22,501 nucleotides of DNA from Streptomyces sp. NRRL F-6492 (GCF_001280125.1 NZ_LGEG01000003.1:1-22501); one strand, 5' to 3'; shown: positions 13,929 through 21,048, numbered from the stretch's first letter. A program made the numbers and translations. Notes: generated from the letters alone by a model not told the origin.

Positions 13929-14717
13929 ATGATTCCTCGTGGTGAACTGACCGATGTGGCCCGGGCGCGGATCATGCCGCTATTGCCGCGCCCCGACGGG
14001 CGTCGTGGCCGGTGGCGGGACCTGCCGGATCGGTACGGGCCGTGGAAGATCTGTCATGAGCGGCCGCGCCGGTGGACGGCGGACGGGACCTGGGATCGGA
14101 TCCTCACGCAGGTCCAGGCGGACGACGACGCGGTCGGGACGATCGAGTGGGTGGTGTCGGTCGACTCCACCACCGCCAGGTCCTATCAGCATGGGGCAGG
14201 GGCCCGGAAGAAGGGGGGCTGCGGCACGTGGCCGGTCACGCCGGTCGGCGGCGAGGCACTGGGACGATCCCGCGGCGAGTTGAGCACCAAAGTGCACCCG
14301 GCTGTAGGTGGGCGCGGCCGTCCACTGCCGATCCTGCTGACGCCCGGACAGGCCGGTGAAAAGCCGCAGTTGGTGCCGCTACCGGAGGCGATCCGGGTGC
14401 CCCGGCTGGGGCCGGGGGCGTCCCCGGTCGCGGCCGGATCGGGTCATCGCCGACAAGGCATACTCGCATCCGTCTCCCGCGCCCAGCTACGCCGGCGCCG
14501 GATCGCCACCACCATCCCCGAGCGTGCTGATCAGAAATCCCGGCGCCGCGGCCGTCCACCTTGCTTCGACCGCGACCTCTACCACGACCGGAACGTAGTC
14601 GAGCGCTGCTTCAACCGGCTCAAGCAATGGCGCGGCCTGGCCACCCGATACGCCAAACGCGCCGCGATCTACCGAACCGAAGTCGTCATCGCCGCCATCA
14701 TGATCTGGCTCCGCTGA
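13929..14717 (+). pseudogene. IS427-group IS5-family transposase, internally damaged
   Basis: ATG 13929 (MIPRGELTDVARARIMPLLP) gives 262 aa. The first DDE aspartate is in SVDSTT (residue 79) and the glutamate in NVVERCFNRLKQ. Two defects are visible. Roughly 20-25 residues normally between RGRWRD and LPDRYGPW are missing, as if two WRD-coding repeats recombined. Between about 14405 and 14480 the frame differs from the ancestral one: the alternative frame reads RPDRVIADKAYSHPS, which carries the second catalytic Asp, and the actual frame reads ASPVAAGSGHRRQ. The ORF stays open because two opposite shifts compensate, but the product lacks the DKAY aspartate and is likely inactive. Confidence 0.75.
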
Positions 14718-14735
14718 TCGACAGGACACGCCCTA

Positions 14736-15838
14736 GGAGCTGTGCGAAGTTCGGATCTTTGTGAGGCTCGGTGGTGTGCTGGTCTGGGCTGGTAGAACTC
14801 GCTTGTGGCGCGTTTTGATGTGACGGATGCGGAATGGGCGTTGATCGAGGGGTGTCTGCCGGCGGCGGGGACCGGTCCGCTGTCCCGGCGGGTGCGGGAC
14901 CAGTTCGACGGGGTGCTGTGGCGATTTCGCACCGGGTGCGGCTGGCGTGATGTCCCGGAGCGCTACGGGTCTCGGTCGACGGTGTACTCGCGGTTCAATG
15001 CCTGCTCCAGGGCCGGGGTGTTCCAGGCCTTGACGGATACCCTGATCGTCGAGGCGGCGATGCGCGGCCGGGTCGGTCTGGAGCCGGTGAGCGTGGATTC
15101 CACGGTCGTACGAGCCCATCACGAGTCGGCCGGGCCGGTGATTGCCGGGGAGACCCTGGACGCCCTTGAGCAGGCCCTGACCGAGGAGAAGGGGGTTCCG
15201 CTGCTGGAGCAGGGGCCGGTCCTGCGGGTGACACGCCGCAGGCCTCGCCCGGTGCGAGCTGCGCAGAGGAGGCGGACCGCAACCGGGCTGCCGCACGTCG
15301 GCGTCGTCGGGCACGGGGGCAGGCGGCCGGACTCGGGCGGTCCAGAGGCGGGTTGAGCAGCAAGATCCACGCCGCGGTCGACACGGCGGGACTGCCGCTG
15401 GTGTTCGTCCTGACTCCCGGGCGGGCAGCGGACAGCCCGCAGTTCCAGGCGGTACTCGACCGGATCAGGGTCCCCGGTCCCTCGGCCTCGTACCCGGCCC
15501 GGTGCGGTGGCTGAGGACAAGGCCTACTCCTCCAAGGCCAACCGCGTCTACCTGCGCAGACGCGGGATCACCGCCGTCGTTCCGGAGAAGTCCGACCAGG
15601 CCGCCAACCGGCGCAGGAAGGGCCCGGCCGGCGGTCGCCCCGTCGCCTTCGACACGCACCGCTACCGGCAGCGCCATACCGTGGAGCGCTGCTTCCAGAA
15701 GATGAAGACCTTGCGCGGAATCGCCACCCGCTACGACAAGTCGCCCGAGAGCTACGCAGCGGGATTCCATCTCCGAGGATCGATCATGTGGCTGAAGCAC
15801 ATCACGACAGCCACATGATCCGAACTACAAACAGTCCC
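14736..15838 (+). mobile_element. IS4811-like IS (IS5 family), 1103 bp
   Basis: The left end GGAGCTGTGCGAAGTTCGGA (14736 on) and the complement of the right end (15817-15838, GGGACTGTTTGTAGTTCGGA) match at 17 of 22 positions, including the inner AGTTCGGATC. TA flanks both sides (14734-14735; 15839-15840), the left one shared with the preceding IS. It contains one broken transposase gene. Confidence 0.75.
14805..15818 (+). pseudogene. IS4811-like transposase with two frameshifts
   Basis: The first frame starts at GTG 14805 (MARFDVTDAEWALIEGCLPA) and includes FDGVLWRFRTGCGWRDVPERYG and the DDE residue in SVDSTVVRAHHE. At the GGGGCC near 15210-15230 it shifts; the next frame reads GPAGDTPQASPGASCAEEAD..., GLGRSRGGLSSKIHAAVDT and PLVFVLTPGRAADSPQF. 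Near 15480-15500 it shifts back to AVAEDKAYSSKANRVYLRRRG, EKSDQAANRR and HTVERCFQKMKTLRGIATRYDK to 15818. All three catalytic regions (VDST, EDKAY, VERCF) are present, and restoring two single-base shifts would rebuild a full transposase of about 335 aa. Recently dead, or assembly error. Confidence 0.8.
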
Positions 15839-16030
15839 TAGTACACCTCTACGTGCACCCCTCCAGCCCTCCTTCTGGTGTAACTGTTGCGGGACCACAT
15901 CCGCATGGGTCTGCCCGCCTCCGCAACACGCCGGACGGCTTGCTCCCAACTGCCTCTGCCGGTGGCACCGAAAGGCGTGGCGGCTGGGCTCGCCAGACAT
16001 CACGTTGATGAGGGTCCGCGAGATCGGCGT

Positions 16031-16642
16031 TCACGGGATGTGCCACGCCGGCGTGTCCGTGAAGGCTGCGGAGCCGGAGATTTCTGCGGTTCTCAGCGGC
16101 TGGGTGAACCATGATCTTTCGATCGTCACGCCCATCACCCGCTCGGCCAGGAGGAACAGCTTCGGGCCCCAGACCTCAGTCGGGTCGGTGACATCGATCA
16201 GACCGGCGCACCAGGCGGGGTCCCAGCGAGTGTCTCCCTCTCGCAGCGGTGTGACAGGTCCGTAGGGCTCCTCGTAGACGACGAGGTCGCCGTCAACCGC
16301 GTAGTGGACGGTGTCGCCGCCGTTGATATCGAGGTGGAGTCCGAAGCACCTGCCTGCGCGCGAGAGGTCGCGCAGGACGCCGGGGACCGCTCCTGTCCAT
16401 CCGACGACTTCCAGTGCGAAGACCACGTCTCCAGCCGTGCCGACGCTCACGTGGTCGCGCCGGTCGGGGTATTCGGGCTGAAGATCGTGGACCTCTTCGG
16501 AGGCAAGGAGCCGAGTGGCCGACGCGTTGCCTCCGAATCGCCGGATGACCTCGTCCTCGGTGATCCCTTCGATGAGGGTGAGGACCGGGTAGAAGCCGTC
16601 CTCCTCATCGGTCCAGTCGAACCGGTCGTCGTGAATCTTCAT
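16031..16642 (-). CDS. DUF6461-like hypothetical protein
   Basis: A 203-aa acidic protein from ATG 16642 (MKIHDDRFDWTDEEDGFYPV). Landmarks are LIEGITEDEVIRRFGG, a variable middle, AGDVVFALEVVGWTGAVPGVL, LSRAGRCFGLHLDINGGDTVHYAVDG and DLVVYEEPYGPV. The order of a G-(L/I)-(D/T)-x-(D/E)-E-V-x-R-R-(F/L)-G motif, a (V/A)E-x-x-G-W-x-G segment and a final EP motif matches DUF6461, a large Streptomyces family without assigned function. DUF6461 proteins often sit next to toxin or mobile-element genes. No ribosome binding site is clear upstream. The 15841-16030 spacer on its 3' side shows no gene. Confidence 0.7.
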   Translation of the reverse strand: MKIHDDRFDWTDEEDGFYPVLTLIEGITEDEVIRRFGGNASATRLLASEEVHDLQPEYPDRRDHVSVGTAGDVVFALEVVGWTGAVPGVLRDLSRAGRCFGLHLDINGGDTVHYAVDGDLVVYEEPYGPVTPLREGDTRWDPAWCAGLIDVTDPTEVWGPKLFLLAERVMGVTIERSWFTQPLRTAEISGSAAFTDTPAWHIP

Positions 16643-16725
16643 GCCGCATGCATAGCAGGGGCTCCGGAGCGACCACCGGCCCGCCCGGGGAAAGAGATGC
16701 GTCTGGGGTCGGCTCAGGTTGATGC

Positions 16726-17778
16726 TCAGGGCGCGGTGTGGGGGCGTTTGGTTCCCTTGCGGCCGTCGCGCAGAGCCTCGAGGAGTTCTTCGGGTTCGGG
16801 TCGCAGTCCGCTGCCCAGGTAGCGGATCCCCTCCCCTTCGGGCGGGGTGGTGGTGGCCTTGCCGATGGGGTGGCGGCGGCTGGTGGAGGTGCGCCATCCG
16901 TAGCGGGAGTCCCACACCAGGGCCGCGGCGGGCTGGCCGGCCTCGAGCAGGACGGCGGCGGCGACGTGTTCCGCGTCGGGCCGGCGCATCTCCACCAGGG
17001 CCTGCTGGGCGATGCCGGCCGCGGCCAGGAAGTCGGCGGTCCGCTGCAGGTAGGGCTTGTCGCTCCGGACGCTCAGCTCCCGCTCGGCGGCCGCGATGGC
17101 GCCGCGGTGGGTGCCGGTCGGGTAGCCCAGCCGAATGGCGGCGTCCTTCGGATCCAGGCCGGGCTGCTCCTCGACCAGGTCGGCGATGCGCCGGCCGCGC
17201 AGGGTGACCAGGCCCGACTGCGCGGTGGGGAACTTGGCGACGCCCAGGGTGTAGGCGACGCTCTCCACCGTGACGGCCGGGTCGGCGTCCAGGAGCTCGG
17301 CGATCCGCGGCAGGATCTCGTCGCGGGGGATCATGTCGCCGCTGCCCGCGGGGCGGCCGCCGCCGGCGGCCTTGCCGGGCCGGCTGTTCTTGTAGCCGAG
17401 GACCAGGCGGCGGGGCCAGTGCTCGGTGCCCTTGGGACCCGCGGGCACGAGAACGACGCCGGCGGCCAGGTTCGGGTCCCGCTTGTAGGTGTTCCAGGAC
17501 ACTGGGGCGACGCCAAGCAGCTCGGCGGCCTCGTGGCGGTCCAGGAGGTCCTCCTCGTCGTCGACCCGGGGCAGCTCGGGGACGGGCTGGCCGGCGTAGT
17601 AGGCCCTGGTCTGCTCCGCGTCCCACAGCTGGGCCCTGGCGTTGGGCGAGCTGATCGGCGCCGGGTGGCCCTCTGCCGCGTACGGCTTCTGGTTTCGGAC
17701 GGTAACGAGCTTCTTGCCGAGGGTGTCGGCCAGGTCGGCCATGGTCTGGACGTACTGCAGGCGTCCGGCGCGGATCAC
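16726..17778 (-). CDS. DUF6292-like protein of an integrative element
   Basis: GTG 17778 is chosen because AAGGAG lies 6 nt upstream; an in-frame ATG at 17793 has no ribosome binding site and would itself contain that AAGGAG. The product has 350 aa. Near the N-terminus a helix-turn-helix-like segment reads LDRHEAAELLGVAPVSWNTY. The middle carries IPRDEILPRIAELLDADP and VTLRGRRIADLVEEQPGL, suggesting further DNA-binding helices. The C-terminus PYLQRTADFLAAAGI...AALVWDSRYGWRTSTSRRHP and EGEGIRYLGSGLRPEPEELL fits DUF6292, common in Streptomyces plasmids and integrative elements. A DNA-binding role in the element is inferred. It is preceded by a strong hairpin (17799-17823) and upstream small genes on the same strand. 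Confidence 0.75.
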   Translation of the reverse strand: MIRAGRLQYVQTMADLADTLGKKLVTVRNQKPYAAEGHPAPISSPNARAQLWDAEQTRAYYAGQPVPELPRVDDEEDLLDRHEAAELLGVAPVSWNTYKRDPNLAAGVVLVPAGPKGTEHWPRRLVLGYKNSRPGKAAGGGRPAGSGDMIPRDEILPRIAELLDADPAVTVESVAYTLGVAKFPTAQSGLVTLRGRRIADLVEEQPGLDPKDAAIRLGYPTGTHRGAIAAAERELSVRSDKPYLQRTADFLAAAGIAQQALVEMRRPDAEHVAAAVLLEAGQPAAALVWDSRYGWRTSTSRRHPIGKATTTPPEGEGIRYLGSGLRPEPEELLEALRDGRKGTKRPHTAP

Positions 17779-17798
17779 GTTCTTCTCCTTCATCGCGG

Positions 17799-17823
17799 GG
17801 CGGGGCGCTCGCAGCGCCCCGCC
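17799..17823 (-). terminator. 11-bp-stem hairpin in the leader of the DUF6292-like gene
   Basis: GGCGGGGCGCT and AGCGCCCCGCC pair perfectly around CGC. It sits about 20 nt upstream of the GTG start and just after the small Cys-rich frame, so it can terminate or attenuate transcription from the 100-aa gene into the DUF6292-like gene. Confidence 0.6.
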
Positions 17824-17834
17824 GACAGGGGGTG

Positions 17835-17930
17835 TCAGTCGGTCGAGGGGTCGGGCAGGCAGTGCGGCTTGCACGGCGCGCCGGCCCCGGCGTCGCACCC
17901 GTCGCAGGGTGGACGGCCGCCCCGATCAGC
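17835..17930 (-). CDS. Possible small Cys-rich peptide, start unclear
   Basis: The frame ending at TGA 17835 reads PPADRGGRPPCDGCDAGAGA followed by PCKPHCLPDPSTD. The C-x-x-C...C-x-x-x-C arrangement with Pro resembles small zinc-binding peptides found in Streptomyces integrative elements. No ATG or GTG lies in frame nearby; translation might be coupled to the 100-aa gene ending at 17939 through a rare start or after an undetected frameshift. Low confidence. Confidence 0.3.
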   Translation of the reverse strand, partial: ADRGGRPPCDGCDAGAGAPCKPHCLPDPSTD

Positions 17931-17938
17931 GGGTGGAG

Positions 17939-18241
17939 TTAGGCGAAGGCGCTGCCGGCGCCGGCGTGCGGAGGGAGGTCGCCGCCGGCGATGACGTACA
18001 GGGCGTGCGGCGGGTTGCCGGTGGTGCGCACCCGGATGCCGGTGGTGTCGCCCGGGCCGGCGGCGCGTGCGGGGATCGCCCGGACGCCCGTGGTGGGGAC
18101 GACGGGGGTGCCGGCCCCGGCCAGGAGTCCGGCAAGCCGGGTGAGTTCGGTCTCGGCGGCCCCGGGGGGGGCCGGCCACCCCGGCGCGACGGCCGCGGTC
18201 CGCATCGGGACGTTGGCGGGGTGGGTGAGGAGAAAGGGCAT
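17939..18241 (-). CDS. 100-aa hypothetical protein
   Basis: ATG 18241 has a strong ribosome binding site (GGAGG, 5-nt spacer). The product (MPFLLTHPANVPMRTAAVAP...) is Pro/Ala-rich. It contains ELTRLAGLLAGAGTPVVPTTG, then GDTTGIRVRTTGNPPHALYVIAGGD. No named family was recognised. It is the first gene of the minus-strand group leading to the DUF6292-like gene. Its 5' untranslated region contains an 8-bp hairpin (18273-18297), and the shared upstream region holds a 24-bp palindrome (18344-18367), a candidate operator. Confidence 0.65.
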   Translation of the reverse strand: MPFLLTHPANVPMRTAAVAPGWPAPPGAAETELTRLAGLLAGAGTPVVPTTGVRAIPARAAGPGDTTGIRVRTTGNPPHALYVIAGGDLPPHAGAGSAFA

Positions 18242-18272
18242 GGTGCCTCCAGGATGCCGGTGTGTGTTCGGT

Positions 18273-18297
18273 ATCGCGGGCTGCCACCACCCGCGAT
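18273..18297 (-). promoter_or_regulatory. Leader hairpin of the 100-aa gene
   Basis: ATCGCGGG and CCCGCGAT pair perfectly around a 9-nt loop, about 30-55 nt upstream of the start codon and outside the ribosome binding site. Possible mRNA stabiliser or attenuator. Confidence 0.4.
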
Positions 18298-18343
18298 CAA
18301 GAAAACGTTACCCACAATGCATCATCGGTAGCAAGTGGGCAGG

Positions 18344-18367
18344 TCCGCAACGCCGCGGCGTTGCGGA
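18344..18367. promoter_or_regulatory. 24-bp perfect palindrome in the divergent intergenic region
   Basis: TCCGCAACGC-CGCG-GCGTTGCGGA is fully self-complementary over 24 bp. It lies between the minus-strand gene starting at 18241 and the + strand toxin-antitoxin pair starting at 18592. Perfect dyads of this length in divergent promoters are typical operators for dimeric repressors. Confidence 0.6.
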
Positions 18368-18422
18368 TACAGTCGGAGACGAGATATGCCTCTCGGGTCT
18401 CCCGGAGTGTGTGTTTTCGGTT

Positions 18423-18467
18423 GGCCGGCGCCCTTGCCACCCGCCTCGGCGGAAGTGGGCGCCGGCC
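18423..18467. terminator. GC-rich hairpin in the divergent region
   Basis: GGCCGGCGCCC and GGGCGCCGGCC pair over 11 bp around a 23-nt loop that itself can fold (CCGCC-T-CGGCGG), followed by CTTTCGTTTCC. It may insulate the minus-strand group from the + strand toxin-antitoxin operon. Confidence 0.55.
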
Positions 18468-18591
18468 GCTTTCGTTTCCGCCGCCCCGGGGCGGCCCCGC
18501 GCACCGGGTGCTCACCGCCTCTCGCCTTCCGGGCTCCGGCGGCATGCTCCTGCGCTAGCCTCGTCACAGCGTCTACGACTTGGAGGCCGCG

Positions 18592-18801
18592 ATGCGGATC
18601 GTCTTCGACCCGGCCGAGCAGGAGGCCCTGCGGGCCGACGCGCGGGAGATGGCCGACGGCGACCCGCAGATCGCTTACGTCCTGGAGCGCCTGGCCGGCG
18701 AAGGTGTCGACCTGGACCGCGTCACCTCCTGGGAGGACCTGCGCGAGAAGCTCGGCCAGCCCCCGCTCGACGACTCCTCCCCCACCTCGCACGTCGCCTG
18801 A
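18592..18801 (+). CDS. Antitoxin-like small protein of a RelE-type pair
   Basis: A 69-aa acidic helical protein (MRIVFDPAEQEALRADAREM...) with VLERLAGEGVDLDRVTSWED. The start ATG 18592 has GGAGG with a 5-nt spacer; an in-frame TTG at 18580 is not needed. Its stop TGA overlaps the ATG of the next gene by one base, so the two are translationally coupled. A small acidic protein encoded directly before a RelE/ParE-like toxin fits the antitoxin position. I see no clear DNA-binding fold, though autoregulation is usual for such pairs. No specific antitoxin family was recognised. Confidence 0.65.
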   Translation: MRIVFDPAEQEALRADAREMADGDPQIAYVLERLAGEGVDLDRVTSWEDLREKLGQPPLDDSSPTSHVA

Positions 18802-19052
18802 TGGGACGCCATACGCCCCGGCGCGCCCGCATCGTGTTCTACGACGTGGCGCAGGAACAGATCGAGAAGATGACCGAGGCCGAACGCCTCCGGCTCGACC
18901 CCGTCCTGGCGGCCGTCTCCAGGAACCCCGAGATCGGTGTGCCGTCGAAGCACGGCGCAGTCCGCGAGCACCGGGCAGACGGTGTCCGGATCCTGTACGT
19001 GCCAACAGCCCTCGGCACCCTGGTCCTGGTCGCCTACATCGAGACGGACTGA
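18801..19052 (+). CDS. RelE/ParE-superfamily toxin-like protein
   Basis: An 83-aa basic protein (MGRHTPRRARIVFYDVAQEQ...) with the RelE/ParE layout. It has an N-terminal strand IVFYDVAQEQIEKM, a helix LRLDPVLAAVSRNPE, then HGAVREHRADGVRILYVPTA and LGTLVLVAYIE as the central strands. RelE-type proteins cleave mRNA at the ribosome and ParE-type poison gyrase; the sequence alone does not decide between them. It starts one base into the stop of the antitoxin-like gene. A 25-bp-stem hairpin ends the operon. Family assignment is good at superfamily level. Confidence 0.75.
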   Translation: MGRHTPRRARIVFYDVAQEQIEKMTEAERLRLDPVLAAVSRNPEIGVPSKHGAVREHRADGVRILYVPTALGTLVLVAYIETD

Positions 19053-19071
19053 CTCCTCCAAAGACCCCGAA

Positions 19072-19128
19072 CGGCCAGCCGCGGAAGAGCCCCGGACCTC
19101 AGTTCCGGGGCTCTTCCGCGGCTGGCCG
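19072..19128. terminator. 25-bp perfect stem-loop after the toxin-antitoxin pair
   Basis: From 19072 a 25-nt arm beginning CGGCCAGCCGCGGAAGAG is exactly complementary to 19104-19128, around a 7-nt loop (CCTCAGT). It lies 20 bp after the toxin stop. It can work in both directions and would also end transcription from the minus-strand remnant on the right. Confidence 0.8.
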
Positions 19129-19189
19129 GGACGCGTGAGCGCGTCCCGGCCCGTCCTCTGTCCTGTCCGCCGGCCGGGGCGAGGGACGG

Positions 19190-19700
19190 GACGGACCAGG
19201 CGGGGACGGACAGGGGCTGTCCGGTGGTACGGGAGGTGAGGACCGCTTCCCGCACGGCGGGAAGGTCGTCGCCGTGGAGCCTCTTCCGGCCGATGAGGAA
19301 CCGGCAGGCCCGCGCGACGCACCGCAGCCGCGTGACCTGGTCGATGCTGCCGGACAGGCCTCGGACCAGGTGCTGTACGGCCTTGATCTCAGCGGTGCCG
19401 AGGAGGGCTTTGTAGGGACCGGTGGTCAGTCGCAGGAGGTTCATGCCGGCGTCCCCGTGCGCGTACGGAGGTGTCTCGCCGGGCAGCGGCAACAGGTTGG
19501 CGGCGGCCTCCAGTGGTTCGAGTCCGTGGGGCCGTGTTCACCGGCAAGCTGCTGGTAGAGGTAGCGGGCGGCAATCTCGCCGCCGAGCATGACCGTGCCG
19601 ACCTGCAGGGGCGTGCCGACCTGCAGGGGCGAGGCGCCTGCGCCGTGGGTCCGGCCGGTGGCGTGGGTGACGCGCAGGAGCCGGGCCCCGGTCGTATCCC
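19190..19700 (-). pseudogene. Decayed hypothetical gene with an 18-bp tandem duplication
   Basis: The N-terminal frame reads LLRVTHATGRTHGAGASPLQ, VGTPLQVGTVMLGGEIAARY, LYQQLAGEHGP. Near 19525-19535 the frame shifts; the other frame continues LEPLEAAANLLPLPGETPPY, AHGDAGMNLLRLTTGPYKAL, LGTAEIKAVQHLVRGLSGSI and later CRFLIGRKRLHGDDLPAVRE. PLQVGT is repeated because CGTGCCGACCTGCAGGGG is duplicated in tandem (19594-19629). No start codon is evident at the 5' end, and the C-terminal continuation to 19034 would cross the 25-bp stem-loop, so it is probably not native. Family unknown. Coding character is clear from codon use over the middle part. Confidence 0.5.
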
Positions 19701-19891
19701 AACGGCCCGGCCCCGCCCCGCGCTCCGCACTTTCCCGTACGGACCTTGCCCCAGGGCGGCAGGGGGGCCGGGGTAGCTTGTCTGTTCCGTAAAATTCGAT
19801 GTCTGCCCTTAACTCGGTTTCTGGTGAGCGGGCGCCTCGTCTGCGACGAGGTCTCCCGCCGAACACCAGGGTCCTTCCGCCGCCGGCGCTC

Positions 19892-19897
19892 TACGGT
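19892..19897 (+). promoter_or_regulatory. -10 box of a probable leaderless promoter
   Basis: TACGGT lies 6 nt before ATG 19904, which has no ribosome binding site. It is the same spacing and hexamer as at the genes starting at 6318 and 9864. No convincing -35 is seen. Confidence 0.45.
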
Positions 19898-19903
19898 GAT
19901 CCC

Positions 19904-20624
19904 ATGGCAGACCTCGACCCCACCGCGCTCCCACCCGAACTCGCCGACCCCGCCGACATCGAAGCCCTCAACGACATCGCCCGTGAAACCGGCACCAGCG
20001 CGGCCGAGATGATCCGCGACGCCATCCACAAGGCCGTCCTCGCCCACCGGGTATGGGACACCCCCTTCTTCGACAACCCCCACATCAACCGCCCCGAGGA
20101 ACAAGAGACAGATCAGATCCGCTCCAGAGACGCGGAAGACGGCGGCTACGGCGACCTCCGCGAATACGTGGATGCCTACCACGCAGACCTGCCTCCCTCA
20201 GAGGGCCTGAGATACGACGGCGCCGACTGGATCGTGTACACACCTGACCGCACCCTTGTAGGTCAGGCCAAGGCGTTCGGTGAGCGGCTTTCCGGCTCCG
20301 GCCACGCACTCGCGGCCGCCAAGGAGATCAGCCGGCGCAACCCAGAAGGGTGGCAAGCCGTTCGCACGCTCCTCCTGGAGTCACGAGGAGTTCCTATCAA
20401 GCAGCGCGACCCAGACCGGTGGCAGCGAGCGCACCACGCAGTCCGCAACGACCCTGAGCTCCGTGAACTCCTGAAGGAAATGAACGAGGCCGCGGAGGCT
20501 CTTCGACACCGGTTCGACACCGAGGGCAGAGCCCCCCTTCTGCTCGTCGAAAGGCCAGACAGACACCGAAGTCCTCGATGTCCTGGTACGCAGCGCCGCA
20601 ACGCCAGGGAGCGACGCTTCGTGA
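19904..20624 (+). pseudogene. Antitoxin-like gene upstream of a PIN toxin, with a C-run frameshift
   Basis: The N-terminus MADLDPTALPPELADPADIE..., ALNDIARETGTSAAEMIRDA and IHKAVLAHRVW resembles ribbon-helix-helix (CopG-type) antitoxins of Streptomyces. A longer helical part follows (AKAFGERLSGSGHALAAAKE; RAHHAVRNDPELRELLKEMN). As read, the frame runs straight on into the PIN sequence, but from about 20525 that frame has poor GC3. One frame over, past the CCCCCC run, it reads EPPFCSSKGQTDTEVLDVLV RSAATPGSDAS and stops at 20622-20624, overlapping the PIN start (GTGA). The apparent fusion therefore looks like a single-base shift, real or a sequencing error. Codon use is less GC3-biased than neighbours, hinting at separate acquisition. 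Confidence 0.6.
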
Positions 20625-20935
20625 AACTGCCCACGGCGCGGCGCATCGTCATGGCAGACACGTCCGCAGTCCTCGCCGGATACGACACAGGCGACAAGAT
20701 TCACAAGGAAGCCAGAAACGTTCTGGACACCGCGGCCACCCTCGTCATGTCACCCCTCGTGTTAGCGGAGCTCGACCACCTCGCCCGCGACCGGCTGGGG
20801 TACAGAGTCGCGATGTCCATGCTCGACGAGCTTCAGCAGAGGATGACCGAGGAACGCCTCGTGGTACCCAAGCTCACCTCACTGAGCCTTTTCCAACCTC
20901 ACATCTGTGCTAGTCAAGGGCGTGCTGACGAGTGA
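20621..20935 (+). pseudogene. PIN-domain toxin truncated by a 166-bp element
   Basis: PIN domains are Mg-dependent RNases, usually VapC-type toxins. GTG 20621 (VKLPTARRIVMADTSAVLAG) is chosen because AGGGAG lies 9 nt upstream and the start overlaps the upstream stop as GTGA. The first active-site Asp is in MADTSAVLAGYD (residue 13) and the conserved Glu in SPLVLAELDHL (residue 50). Native sequence ends at about residue 87 (VVPKLTS); the remaining residues come from the inserted element. The C-terminal acidic residues of a full PIN domain (about 130 aa) are missing, so the nuclease is presumably inactive. Confidence 0.7.
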
Positions 20936-21048
20936 CCATGTCAGCCGGCGACAGGCCGGTGACCAGCAGATCCACAGTCGGCCACCATGCTGCGAACGCT
21001 CCGACGGACGGGGGCGGCCGACCTGACAGACAGGTTGGAAAAGGCTCA
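20883..21048. mobile_element. 166-bp MITE-like element with 17-bp perfect inverted ends
   Basis: TGAGCCTTTTCCAACCT (20883-20899) and its exact complement (21032-21048) bound a non-coding 166-bp interval. The left end replaces the C-terminus of the PIN gene. The right end supplies the TGA stop of the minus-strand gene at 21046. No clear target duplication is visible. It could be a MITE or an IS reduced to its two ends; the IS family was not identified. Confidence 0.65.

Larger units (their letters stand above)
12884..14733 (+). mobile_element. IS427-like (IS5 family) element carrying a GNAT acetyltransferase passenger
   Basis: GGGCGTGTCCTGTCGATC (12884-12901) and its exact complement (14716-14733) are perfect 18-bp terminal repeats, flanked by TA on both sides. 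The 1850-bp element is about twice the usual IS427-group length because it carries a complete GNAT gene (12960-13826) ahead of the transposase (13929-14717). No further copy of the terminal repeat was seen between the two genes, so both lie within one unit. Confidence 0.75.

Noticed and set aside
16738..17994. 418-aa + strand frame opposite the DUF6292-like gene
   Set aside because: Gly/Val-rich shadow with no recognisable motif.
19034..19190. C-terminal continuation of the minus-strand gene to a stop at 19034
   Set aside because: It would translate through the 25-bp stem-loop and overlap the RelE-like gene; composition changes to Arg/Pro-rich.
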